NCBI GenBank assembly: GCA_005880615.1 | Contig: VBID01000138.1 | Span: 1-55,808, forward strand | DNA length: 55,808 nucleotides | Direction of reading: 5' to 3' | Origin: Chloroflexota bacterium | GTDB lineage: Bacteria > Chloroflexota > Dormibacteria > CF-121 | Part shown: positions 18,101-25,742 of the stretch, piece after piece | How positions within the stretch are numbered: the stretch's first letter is position 1 | How the letters are laid out: each line of letters begins with the position of its first letter | Program-made: the position numbers and the translations under genes | The notes under the pieces: generated by a model | Told to the model about the DNA's origin: nothing | Databases searched by the model: none | The model's input: only the letters and a program-made list of their open reading frames with translations

Positions 18101-19111
18101 ATGGCTACGCGGGCAGCAATTCGTGTTACCGCTGGTGAGCGGGAGGACCCATCACCGACCACGGGCGTGTTACTTGAACATGCTCTCCAGAACTGGCTCA
18201 CCGAGCTTCGTCTGAGCAACCGAAGCCAGACAACCATCGACTGGTATCGCGATCTCTTCCTGGGTAGGATCCTGCCCGGACTGAAGCGGCAGGGCGTGTT
18301 AACCGTAGACCAGATCCGGCGTGAGCACGTGCGGGAGCTGCGGGAGCAGCTACAGCGTGAGGGGCGACGGCCACGATATCGATTCGGCCAGCGCGTGCGG
18401 AGTGAACACAGTCCGCTCACCCCGTCCTCCCTCCACGCGTATCACCGCGTGCTCCGGGCGTTCTACCGCTGGTGCCTCTCGGAGGGTTTCTGCCAGGACC
18501 GCGGAGTCGGGAGCGTGAAGTCGCCCAAGCAGCCGTCAAGCGAGCCTCGCGTGTTCACGGCCACGGAGGTCGAGGCCATGCTCAGGGCGGCCACCCCCAG
18601 GGACCGTCTCATCCTCGAACTGCTCCTGGGGACTGGTCTGCGCCTGTCGGAGCTGTGCGGCCTCCAGGTATCCGATTTCCGACTGGACCACCCCGACGGG
18701 CCTTACCTGGATGTACGCGTTGGCAAAGGTAGCAAGCAGCGCGCGGTGCCGCTCACCACAAGTCTGACCAGGAAGCTGCGCCAATACATTTCGCGTGACC
18801 GCCCCGCCACCCGGATCACTGCCCTGTTCGTGACAGAGCATGGTCGGGCAGGCGAGGAGCCTCGACCGCTGAGCCGAAATGCCGTGGAGCTCTTGATTCG
18901 GCGACTTGGCCGTCGCGCCAGCGTTGATGGGAACCGGGTCTCGCCACACACGTTCCGGCACACGTTTGCGACGCGGGCCGTGTCCGCCGGCATGGATCCG
19001 ATCCGCCTGCAGCGGGTGCTGGGCCACACCACCCTCACCATGGTCTCCCGGTATGTGCACTTCGGGAAGTCGGACCTGCTGCGCGGATGGGATCGCTACT
19101 TCGACACCTAG
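18101..19111 (+). CDS. Tyrosine recombinase/integrase of the element
   Basis: 336 residues. The N-terminal SAM-like core-binding domain covers ~25-140, followed by the catalytic domain with Arg181 (GLRLSEL), Lys209, HTFR (His283, Arg286), His309 (LGHTT) and nucleophile Tyr318 (SRYVHF). It catalyses integration and excision at the 48-bp tRNA-Lys site. ATG 18101 is chosen because AAGGA lies about 10 bp upstream and domain homology begins soon after; the frame is open much further up through the tRNA, but that is not coding. Its stop and that of the XRE gene share one CTAG palindrome. Confidence 0.95.
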   Translation: MATRAAIRVTAGEREDPSPTTGVLLEHALQNWLTELRLSNRSQTTIDWYRDLFLGRILPGLKRQGVLTVDQIRREHVRELREQLQREGRRPRYRFGQRVRSEHSPLTPSSLHAYHRVLRAFYRWCLSEGFCQDRGVGSVKSPKQPSSEPRVFTATEVEAMLRAATPRDRLILELLLGTGLRLSELCGLQVSDFRLDHPDGPYLDVRVGKGSKQRAVPLTTSLTRKLRQYISRDRPATRITALFVTEHGRAGEEPRPLSRNAVELLIRRLGRRASVDGNRVSPHTFRHTFATRAVSAGMDPIRLQRVLGHTTLTMVSRYVHFGKSDLLRGWDRYFDT

Positions 19112-19401
19112 CGGGAGGGAATCAGTAGGCGGTTGGCCACTCTAGGCCCAGTCTCCGGCGGATTGGAGGCGAGGTCGCGAGTACCGCGGGGACTCCAGTT
19201 GAGGAGCGCGACCAGGCGCTCGTTCGGCGGGTTCCGTTCGAGTGCCTGCACGACCTTCAGAGCGGTCGCCGCCGATACTCGGCGACCGCGTATGACCGCC
19301 CGGACGGTAGGTTCCGACAGGCGTGCTTCTCGGGCGAGGTCGGCCTGCTGCCATGCCCGTTTGGCCAGCTCCAGCTTCACGAGGTAGTTGTTGAAGTACA
19401 C
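19108..19401 (-). CDS. XRE-type helix-turn-helix regulator
   Basis: 97 residues. Residues ~14-65 form a Cro/CI-like HTH (QQADLAREARLSEPTVRAVI then GRRVSAATALKVVQAL). The ~30-residue tail has no recognisable domain. GTG start at 19401. Converges on the integrase with a 4-bp stop overlap and lies beside the mobilisation genes, so it probably controls excision or transfer genes. No operator was identified. Confidence 0.85.
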   Translation of the reverse strand: MYFNNYLVKLELAKRAWQQADLAREARLSEPTVRAVIRGRRVSAATALKVVQALERNPPNERLVALLNWSPRGTRDLASNPPETGPRVANRLLIPSR

Positions 19402-19496
19402 GATCGCTTACCCAGACCCAGGAAGCGAATCCAAACGTTGGTGGTCTCCACCAGTCGATCTCTTCCACACGCAGCGACCAGACCATCGGGGCCGCC

Positions 19497-20345
19497 TCAC
19501 CGCAGCCTCCGAGTACGACTCCGGTCCTCGTCGGTGTCCCAGAGATTGCGTCGCATCCGTGCCAGGCGTTCGGCTTCGTGCACCTGACGTCGTGCGGCAC
19601 GGGCCGCGAGGCGGGCAATCCGGGCCGCTGAGTCATGGTGGATCTGGTCTCGGAAGCGCTTGTGCGCCAGGGGAGTCCAGGCCACCGTCTGGAGGAGGGA
19701 GCCTTCAGGCCTTTCTGGCCGGCCCGAGGGCATGCCGAGCGTCAGACGATGATCACGCTGACGAGTCATCTCCAGACGGAGAGCCTGCTTCATGTTCGCC
19801 AGCCGGGGTCTCGTGATGACCAGAGTGCGGAAATCGCCGGAGGCCTGTTGACGACGGGCGGCCAGAATGACGTGAACATGTGGGTGCGCCGTGTTCCGAT
19901 GCTCGCCCGCGATCCACGGCGGGAAGCCACCCCGGCCGCCGTCGGCGGCCAGCTGGGACATCGCGGCCCGCGTGAGTCGCTTCAGGTCAAGACCCCCGGC
20001 GTCCCGGGGCGAGAGGATGAATCGATAGACGGCCCGCTCGCTGGTCGTCGACCGCGGCCCGGCAGCTCGATGGCGCTCTCGAGTGGATCGGGCGACGTAG
20101 TGCACGAAGGCCCGGCGTTGCTCATCGCCGGCAGGACCGGCCGCGTCGAACAGCTGGCCTCGTGGTGAAGTCCGGTCGCGGTGGTGCACATAGCGAATCA
20201 GTCCGTCCAGGTCGTGTACCTCTTCGCTGTCAGGGTGGGCATCGCGGTACTGGACGTACCGGACGAAGCGGCCAATGCCCCGGGGACCGCTGGCCGCATG
20301 GGCGGACGCGTAGCGAACCGTCAGGACAATGTCAGTCCTGGACAC
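19497..20345 (-). CDS. Relaxase (MobA/VirD2-type) of the element
   Basis: About 282 residues. The decisive motif is HPHVH (around residue 154) in a setting typical of relaxase motif III, where histidines hold the metal ion. A RFILSPRD strand precedes it, as in MobA/MobL relaxases. The C-terminus is Arg-rich. It should nick oriT and pilot the strand into the recipient using a helper's secretion system. GTG 20345 is preferred: GGAGG is 4 bp upstream and the overlap with the upstream RHH gene is then 14 bp. A longer start at 20378 is possible. The catalytic tyrosine cannot be assigned by eye. Confidence 0.8.
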   Translation of the reverse strand: MSRTDIVLTVRYASAHAASGPRGIGRFVRYVQYRDAHPDSEEVHDLDGLIRYVHHRDRTSPRGQLFDAAGPAGDEQRRAFVHYVARSTRERHRAAGPRSTTSERAVYRFILSPRDAGGLDLKRLTRAAMSQLAADGGRGGFPPWIAGEHRNTAHPHVHVILAARRQQASGDFRTLVITRPRLANMKQALRLEMTRQRDHRLTLGMPSGRPERPEGSLLQTVAWTPLAHKRFRDQIHHDSAARIARLAARAARRQVHEAERLARMRRNLWDTDEDRSRTRRLR

Positions 20346-20733
20346 CGATCCTCCGGGCTGGATCGATGGAGGGTCCATGGGCCAGGCGACGCTGGACCGA
20401 TTGCGTGGCGGCCACCAGGAACTCGTCGGCCATCCCCGGACCGTGAGGGGTGATCGTCTCGAGCGCCTTCAAGGTCTGCTCCGAGATGATGAGGTTAAGG
20501 ACCGCGAGCTCTTCCAGGAGGGCCGCCCGGTCTGTCTCGTCTTCCTCGAGGTAGGTGAGGTGACCGCGCTTGAGGACGGTACGGACCAGGCGGCGGACGG
20601 CCTCGCTCAGGGAGAGCGAGTGGTCGTGGGCAAAGGCCTTAAGGGATTCGGTTTCGGCCAGGCCCAGCCGGACCTTCAACCGGGCTCCCTCAAGCCGAAA
20701 CGGTTCCCGGCGGGCCGCCGCTCGGCCGCTCAT
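20332..20733 (-). CDS. MobC-like ribbon-helix-helix relaxosome protein
   Basis: 133 residues. Residues ~18-55 have a ribbon-helix-helix look (VRLGLAETESLKAF, then LSLSEAVRRLVRTVL), followed by an acidic helical part. Such proteins bind oriT and help the relaxase. It overlaps the relaxase gene and is transcribed with it. The candidate oriT lies just upstream of its start, the usual arrangement. Confidence 0.7.
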   Translation of the reverse strand: MSGRAAARREPFRLEGARLKVRLGLAETESLKAFAHDHSLSLSEAVRRLVRTVLKRGHLTYLEEDETDRAALLEELAVLNLIISEQTLKALETITPHGPGMADEFLVAATQSVQRRLAHGPSIDPARRIGVQD

Positions 20734-20770
20734 GCGAGGGCCCCAGTTGGGGCCACGGTGGTACCGGGTT

Positions 20771-20803
20771 GGTGCAGGGCAGGGCCCCTGCTTATCTTGC
20801 TAC
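20771..20803 (+). other. Candidate origin of transfer (oriT)
   Basis: An inverted repeat GCAGGG (20774-20779) / CCCTGC (20786-20791) is followed by TTATCTTG|C. This fits the MOBP nic consensus YATCYTG|Y, with the cut about 8 nt past the repeat arm, as in IncP oriT. It sits just upstream of the mobC-relaxase operon. Nicking this strand would send the cargo in first and the mob genes last, as is usual. Inference from pattern only. Confidence 0.4.
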
Positions 20804-21103
20804 ATCCCTCAGGATGGCCCTGAACGGAAACTACGGGCGGCGCGGCGGGCACGGCAAACGCGGTTCCGACACGGTTGAGGACCATGTACGGCCTGGGCTG
20901 GGATGTTGTCGGCGCGAGTCGGTCGGTCGCCGTCAAGACGGGAAGCGTTGCGTACCGACCGCGAGCAGGACTCATCTGTCTTCTCCTTCGGTGGTTCGGC
21001 CTTCTACTCCTTACGATGCCGGAGGGGCCCGAAATGTTAGGGGTCAGCCAAAACCCGTCTGGGAGCTTATCCGGGCTAAGCCTAGGAAGGGCCCGCCCTC
21101 GGG

Positions 21104-21201
21104 GCGCCCTATCTGCGCCCTAGCTGCCGATACCCCGCGTATTCCGGGTGTTGGTAGAGGCGCCCTAGGAGCGCCCTAGATGCGTCCTAAATGCGCTCGC
21201 G
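21104..21201. repeat. Iteron-like array with 11-bp period
   Basis: GCGCCCTA units start at 21104 and 21115, then GCGCCCTAG at 21160 and 21171, GCGTCCTAA at 21182 and a degenerate GCGCTCGCG at 21193. Spacing is exactly 11 bp within each block, one helical turn, as expected for a protein-binding array. The surrounding 20734-21450 stretch contains no convincing gene. It may be a MobC or regulator binding region, or a replication origin for the excised form. Confidence 0.55.
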
Positions 21202-21450
21202 CCTACCGGGCGCCCTGGCGTGGCACCGTCCGAGTAGCAGCTGCGCCCAGACCAGCGCTTTCAAGCCCGGAGGATGTTATTTTGCCTTGGCCGCTGCGGC
21301 CAGTCCTGCCTCAGTCCCGAATTGGGACCGCTGTACGAGCTCAGAGCCGCTACCGATTCTCATGACTGCCAACGCGACGACGGACCAAGACAGATTTCCC
21401 GACGAGGACAGAGAATTACCTCCGGGACGGACTCGGCCGGCGGCCGCCGA

Positions 21451-22113
21451 TTACGACTTTGGGCGATTGTGGTCGATCGTTTGGATCTCCGCTTCGCGTT
21501 CTTGCATCTCTGAGAAGCGGCGAACGAGCTCGACCTTCGATCTAAGCCCCAGCTTGCTGTAGGCGTTTGACAGGTGCGTTTCCACTGTTCGCTCACCTAT
21601 GAATAGGCGTTTTCCGATCTCTCGATTGGTGTGGCCCTGTGCCGCAAGTCTGGCAACAGCGTTTTCTCTCGTCGTGAGCAAGCGCAGGTCGTCCCAGGTT
21701 CCCGCTGGTGCCTGGTCCCCCAGAATGGAGGACGTTCGCGGGCGCCGGCGCGCCCTCAGGCTCTGGGCTCGCGACAGCAGATGGATTACAGCAGTCAAGG
21801 TCATGAGGGACAGCGTTTCCACCAGCGTCGCCTCCGGGTCGATCTTCTCAGCCCAGCCAGCTGCAAGCTCGACCGCTAGTGCAAGAATCGCCACACTGAG
21901 CAGCCTCCATCCAGCCAACGACCAAGCAGCCGCGACGAGAGGGAGGGCGATGGCGGTGAGTACCCGATCCCGCTGGGTCACCATCTCGAGAACGAAGAGT
22001 CCGAGTACGCCAGCGGCGCAGACGCCGGCCACGACAAACCCTTGGCGTGAGTTGGCCAATGCCTTGGGACGGAGGAGGGCTGCGAATCGGGTCCGACTTC
22101 CGGTCCCCGACAT
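21451..22113 (-). CDS. Membrane-anchored LuxR-family regulator
   Basis: About 220 residues. The N-terminal half holds roughly four hydrophobic segments (about residues 20-110). The C-terminus is a LuxR HTH: LTTRENAVARLAAQGHTNREIGKRL then TVETHLSNAYSKLGLRSKVELV. ATG 22113 has AGGGG about 9 bp upstream; GTG 22179 is the longer alternative. No receiver or autoinducer-binding domain is present, so sensing is presumably by the membrane part. It faces away from the secreted-protein genes across a 0.6-kb gap and may control them. Confidence 0.85.
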   Translation of the reverse strand: MSGTGSRTRFAALLRPKALANSRQGFVVAGVCAAGVLGLFVLEMVTQRDRVLTAIALPLVAAAWSLAGWRLLSVAILALAVELAAGWAEKIDPEATLVETLSLMTLTAVIHLLSRAQSLRARRRPRTSSILGDQAPAGTWDDLRLLTTRENAVARLAAQGHTNREIGKRLFIGERTVETHLSNAYSKLGLRSKVELVRRFSEMQEREAEIQTIDHNRPKS

Positions 22114-22370
22114 GCTATTGGTCCCCTGAGACCGCCGGGCGACGACGATGGCGGCGGGTCGATCGCGACCGACCGACACGCGTTACGCCCGACAGGTTGC
22201 CGCCCCGTGCCCCCACGTGAGGGGATCAATGATAGCCGACGGCCGGCGAATATCAAGCCAAGACGGGGGTTACTCGACAAGCTCAGACGCCTTAAATAAT
22301 CACACTCTCAATTTGTCTTCACCGGCTGTGGCGCCACCATGCGTGCTGGCGATGCGGGCCTTGTGGTGAG

Positions 22371-22610
22371 CCGCAGCTGAGAGGGGTTGATCCCCTCGGT
22401 ACGGAATTTTCATTTCCTCCGTGGAAAAGTCCGGGCTGCCACGGAGGACTTCATCGCGACGGAGGAGTATACCTGCCAGCAGACGGGCCGTGAGTTTGGC
22501 CGGCGCAAGCGAGGTGCGACTAAACCCGCGGTTTGCAAAGGCCGTCCTCAGACTTAGGGCCCGCGCAGATCGATCGCCAAATGAACCGGATGATCAGATC
22601 TCTCAGCAGA
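22371..22610 (+). ncRNA. Possible miniature RNase P-like RNA in a 0.6-kb gap
   Basis: The region between the divergent LuxR and secreted-protein genes contains GGAAAAGTCCGGGCT (22423-22437), nearly identical to the RNase P RNA conserved region I (GGAAAGUCCGGGCU). Further along, in the same order as in RNase P RNA, are GCAAAGGCC (22535-22543), AGATCGATCGCC (22567-22578) and GAACCGG (22583-22589). An 8-bp terminal helix can form (GCTGAGAG 22376-22383 with CTCTCAGC 22600-22607), and GTCCGG can pair with CCGGAT like P4. The span is only ~240 nt against 350-400 for bacterial RNase P. A competing hairpin (CCTCCGTG/CACGGAGG) and an open 56-codon frame (22387-22557) are counter-evidence. Confidence 0.3.
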
Positions 22611-22761
22611 AGATCATCACGTCAAAGGAGGGCTATGGCTTGTCGGCGAGCCGGGTCTTGGTTAGGGTGGACAGCGTTTAGGAGGTAGCCCACTTGGCCG
22701 TTCTGGCTGTACCCAGCTCAGTGTTCGAAGAGCGTTCTTAAGCGAAAGCTGAGGAGGATGC

Positions 22762-23529
22762 ATGCGTATCAAATCGCGACTGGGACGTCTGGCTCTGTCA
22801 CTGTGTCTGGGGGCCGTCCCTGCCGGGATCGGCTTGGGTCAGACCGGCGGCATTGTCAGTGCATATGCGTGTACGACGAACACGATGTACTATTACGCGC
22901 CAACCCAAGCGCATGAGACGGGCGGTGCCGACGGAGTATCCGCCACGTTCTCAGTCAATACACTAACGCCTTACGTGTGCGACGAAACACGATCGCACAC
23001 TCTCGAAAGCGCCGTCCTATACCTCCCCTTGTCAAGCGATTACATTGAGATCGGAGAAGATAGGGGGATAATTTCCAATTCCTCAGGAAGCCAGCAATGC
23101 GTCTGCCCGAATGGCCTGTGGTACTTCAATTTCACGTCGACACCGTCGGTTGGCACGTCCTACCTTTATGCCTCAGGTTTCATGGTGGCTGGCACCGCGC
23201 ACACTCACCAGGCGCAAGAGATTACCAAGTGTGACCCAGGTTGCCACCTGGTCGCCCACTACGTTACCGACGCCACGACATGGCCTGAACAACCTTTGCC
23301 GGCAGGCGACAATCCGGGTTTCTATGTCGGCACGCAAGGAGAGGTCTACGGTGATCGGACAAACTCCATGGGCAACGCGACAATATCTAACTATCAGTAC
23401 CACGCAGGGACCTGGAAGCCTTGGGATAGCCCAACTGTGTATGCGGCCAATGCCCCGTACTGCAACTATCTAAATTCGGTGAACCCCTTTGTGACCGAAA
23501 ATCTAGGACCCAGCAGCGGAGGATGCTAA
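22762..23529 (+). CDS. Secreted cysteine-containing cargo protein
   Basis: 255 residues with a signal peptide (MRIKSR, a hydrophobic run to about residue 27, AYA near 36). The mature part is rich in Thr, Ser, Tyr and Asn and has about nine cysteines, including CVC and CDPGC, so disulfides are likely. No family is recognised. AGGAGG precedes ATG 22762. Codon usage is noticeably less GC-rich than chromosomal genes. The lipoprotein gene begins 1 bp after it, so the two form an operon. The role is presumably at the cell surface. Confidence 0.75.
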   Translation: MRIKSRLGRLALSLCLGAVPAGIGLGQTGGIVSAYACTTNTMYYYAPTQAHETGGADGVSATFSVNTLTPYVCDETRSHTLESAVLYLPLSSDYIEIGEDRGIISNSSGSQQCVCPNGLWYFNFTSTPSVGTSYLYASGFMVAGTAHTHQAQEITKCDPGCHLVAHYVTDATTWPEQPLPAGDNPGFYVGTQGEVYGDRTNSMGNATISNYQYHAGTWKPWDSPTVYAANAPYCNYLNSVNPFVTENLGPSSGGC

Positions 23530-23530
23530 G

Positions 23531-24118
23531 TTGAACGCTAAGGTATTCGTCCACCTCTTTGTCTGTAGTGGGCTATTTCTCGCTTCGTGCTCGTCGTCCG
23601 GGGCTCCGGTGTCCCTCTCCGCTAAAAGCGGTGCTAGTGTACAGAGACCATCCGGCGTACTCCAAGCCGGGAACCGCCCGCCAGTAGCTGAACCTGCGCC
23701 GCTGGCCGACTGGTTCGCCGATTGGAACGGTCGCACGGACACCAACGGCATAAGGGTCCTATCTCCGTTAGACCACCCGACGGCTGTTCTGACCGTGAGG
23801 AATACAATTCAGGCAACCGAAAGCTGGGATTTTGACCTGTTTGTCTTGTCGTCGAACCCAGGGCGTCTATCAGCCACCTCCGTACCGGCGTTTCCGAACT
23901 TCCGTGGCCAGATCTGGGACTGGCAGCAAGCGAATCGAGGCAGTCCGCACACCATCAGCGCTTCTCCGCGAGGCACCTCAAGCATCGCTATCGACTGGCC
24001 ATACCTGAATTTGAAGGGGCAGGCCGCCGGGAACGGTCAGTACTATGTGGTGCTCGCTGTCTCGCACGCGGGCTTTCCGGATGGCTTTACCGCCGCTTTG
24101 GTGCTCCTCCAACGTTGA
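23531..24118 (+). CDS. Lipoprotein A sharing the ectodomain of the sigma-factor partner
   Basis: 195 residues, TTG start one base after the upstream stop. The signal sequence ends in lipobox LASC (Cys20), so it is a surface lipoprotein. After a short linker, residues ~53-187 form one beta-rich domain with DHPTAVLTV, WDFDLFVL, WDWQQAN, IDWP and YYVVLAV. This aligns without gaps to the extracellular part of the protein at 25739-26494, about 61% identical by eye over ~134 positions. The pattern (N-x-T, W-x-W, then G-x-Y before the last strand) resembles BsuPI/Ig-like folds. A ligand competitor, decoy or assembly partner for the receptor is inferred. Confidence 0.8.
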   Translation: MNAKVFVHLFVCSGLFLASCSSSGAPVSLSAKSGASVQRPSGVLQAGNRPPVAEPAPLADWFADWNGRTDTNGIRVLSPLDHPTAVLTVRNTIQATESWDFDLFVLSSNPGRLSATSVPAFPNFRGQIWDWQQANRGSPHTISASPRGTSSIAIDWPYLNLKGQAAGNGQYYVVLAVSHAGFPDGFTAALVLLQR

Positions 24119-24174
24119 GGAGTAGGGGAGGGTCGTAGGGCAATACACTTCAGGTTTCGCACTAATCGCGAGAA

Positions 24175-24747
24175 ATGCAAGCCACTCACCATCGACCCAC
24201 TCGCGTCGCGTACGCACTGGTTCTTGCCGCTGCTGCCACTTTAGTGGATGCCTGTGGCGACCGAGTTCACCAGCCTGGAACTGGTTTGGTGAACTCGGCC
24301 ACTGCAGCTGGAGTTGCCTCGACGTCGGATACCTCAGCGGTCATGTCCCTTACATGCGCCGGCATCTTGTCCAACGGCGCACGTCGGCTCAACGACACTG
24401 ACCACCCGATCGCGCAGGTTGTCTTTCGCAACTCGAGCTCACTTCCACAACTTTGGTATTACGATATGCTTATCCTCGACCACAACCCGGGTCGGTTCAG
24501 TCCATTCCAAGCTGCAGGCCTAGAGGCATACCCTCCAACCCTATGGGATCTCTTTCGCTCGAATCCTACTCTTAGTCATGAAGTCCATGTTCTTCCCCAC
24601 GCATCCACACGAATGTCACTCGACTGGCCATTCATTGATCAGCGGGGCGTCCGCGTTCTTCCAGGTCGCTACTATCTCGTGGTTCCCGCGCGACTTCAGC
24701 CAACGCGCTCCCCTGCTATAGTTGCGAGCTGTGTGTTTGAACTGTGA
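24175..24747 (+). CDS. Lipoprotein B, divergent paralogue of lipoprotein A
   Basis: 190 residues. The signal sequence ends at VDAC (Cys27), a somewhat weak lipobox. The mature domain has the same landmark order as lipoprotein A (DHPIAQVVFRN, LILDHNPGR, LWDLF, SLDWP, GRYYLVVPA) but is far more diverged, and has two further cysteines. It lies 56 bp after lipoprotein A and is probably in the same transcript. No catalytic motif is visible. A surface-exposed partner or variant of the same module is inferred. Confidence 0.75.
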   Translation: MQATHHRPTRVAYALVLAAAATLVDACGDRVHQPGTGLVNSATAAGVASTSDTSAVMSLTCAGILSNGARRLNDTDHPIAQVVFRNSSSLPQLWYYDMLILDHNPGRFSPFQAAGLEAYPPTLWDLFRSNPTLSHEVHVLPHASTRMSLDWPFIDQRGVRVLPGRYYLVVPARLQPTRSPAIVASCVFEL

Positions 24748-24774
24748 ACCAGTTTGTCAGAAAGGAACGATCGG

Positions 24775-24921
24775 ATGTCTATTTGGAAACGTGCCAACGT
24801 GGCCACGAACGCTGACCATCTAGGCTGTCCCAGCGGACTAGGGCTATTACCGCTGGCTGGGGAATATTTGCGAATCGGGCGACGCCGCCACCGGTGGACT
24901 GCCTGGTTGCCTGCGACGTAA
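24775..24921 (+). CDS. Possible 48-residue small protein
   Basis: ATG preceded by AAAGGAA at good spacing, 48 codons, TAA stop, 27 bp after lipoprotein B. The product is basic at its C-terminus (IGRRRHRW) and has no signal peptide. No homology is recognised. The following stretch to the sigma-factor gene (24922-25220) shows no other convincing gene. Confidence 0.3.
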   Translation: MSIWKRANVATNADHLGCPSGLGLLPLAGEYLRIGRRRHRWTAWLPAT

Positions 24922-25220
24922 GAGCATGGTTTTGTGTGGCGACTGGCCCAGGTCAGTAGCGTTCCCGGCCGTCAGCCACCATGACCCGCCGGATGGCGGA
25001 CACTTTACGAATCGGATGATCCAAGCGTTCTTGGCGCATGTCTGCAGGCAGACTCCATGGCGGTTGCGCAGTGCGAGACTTGGACCTGTGGCAACGCTGA
25101 GGCGCGTTCGTTACGTAAGCGGGACGACGTTATTACCAGTTCATGGCGCGACCGTCGGAAGCCGGTTTTGCGCCGGCTGTAACGACCGATGACTTCGTTC
25201 GTTTAAGAGACAAGAGGACC

Positions 25221-25742
25221 ATGCTGGATATATGCGACCGGTCATGGATCGAGCCGCTCGTTGAGGCTACGGCGGCACCGGCCCTTCGGCTCGCCGTGTT
25301 GTTGACGGACGATCGGGCGACGGCCGAGGACATCGTCCAAGAGGCGTTTTTCCGCGCCTGGCAGTCGGCCCGCACTCCACGCGAGATGCCGGGTTTCCGG
25401 CGTTGGCTCTACCACATAGTGGTGAACCTAGCGCGCGACCGCGCCCGCCGCAACGCGATTTTGAGACGCCTACGGCTCGTGCCTCAAGCAACCCTCGACC
25501 CGGCAACGATCGCCGAGCGGACGATGACCCGCGCCACGATCGGTGAGGCACTCCGACAATTGTCACGCAGAGAGCGCGAGGCGGTTTACCTCCGATTCTT
25601 CGAGGATGCGCCGTACGAGGAGGTCGCAGTCTTGATCGGCTCAAGCGAGGGCGCATGTCGGGTACTAATCCATCGTGCTCTAAAGAAAATCGGCGCTCGG
25701 CTCAGCGCGGAAGGGCTGGCGCCAGAAGGAGCGCACACGTGA
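25221..25742 (+). CDS. ECF-family RNA polymerase sigma factor of the element
   Basis: About 173 residues. The sigma-2 region is LTDDRATAEDIVQEAFFRAWQ then PGFRRWLYHIVVNLARDRAR; sigma-4 is LRQLSRREREAVYLRFFEDAPYEEVA with an HTH to the end. ATG 25221 suits ECF length; an in-frame ATG at 25143 is possible but lacks a ribosome-binding site. The stop overlaps the GTG of the membrane partner gene, the arrangement typical of sigma/anti-sigma pairs. It should direct transcription when released; target promoters were not identified. Confidence 0.9.
   Translation: MLDICDRSWIEPLVEATAAPALRLAVLLTDDRATAEDIVQEAFFRAWQSARTPREMPGFRRWLYHIVVNLARDRARRNAILRRLRLVPQATLDPATIAERTMTRATIGEALRQLSRREREAVYLRFFEDAPYEEVAVLIGSSEGACRVLIHRALKKIGARLSAEGLAPEGAHT

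Noticed and set aside
20769-21179. 136-codon frame in the oriT/iteron region
   Set aside because: No ribosome-binding site, repeat-driven composition and no domain; the region looks regulatory.
22421-22681. 86-codon frame in the LuxR/secreted-protein gap
   Set aside because: Basic low-complexity product with no homology; overlaps the RNA-like region and no good start signal is seen.
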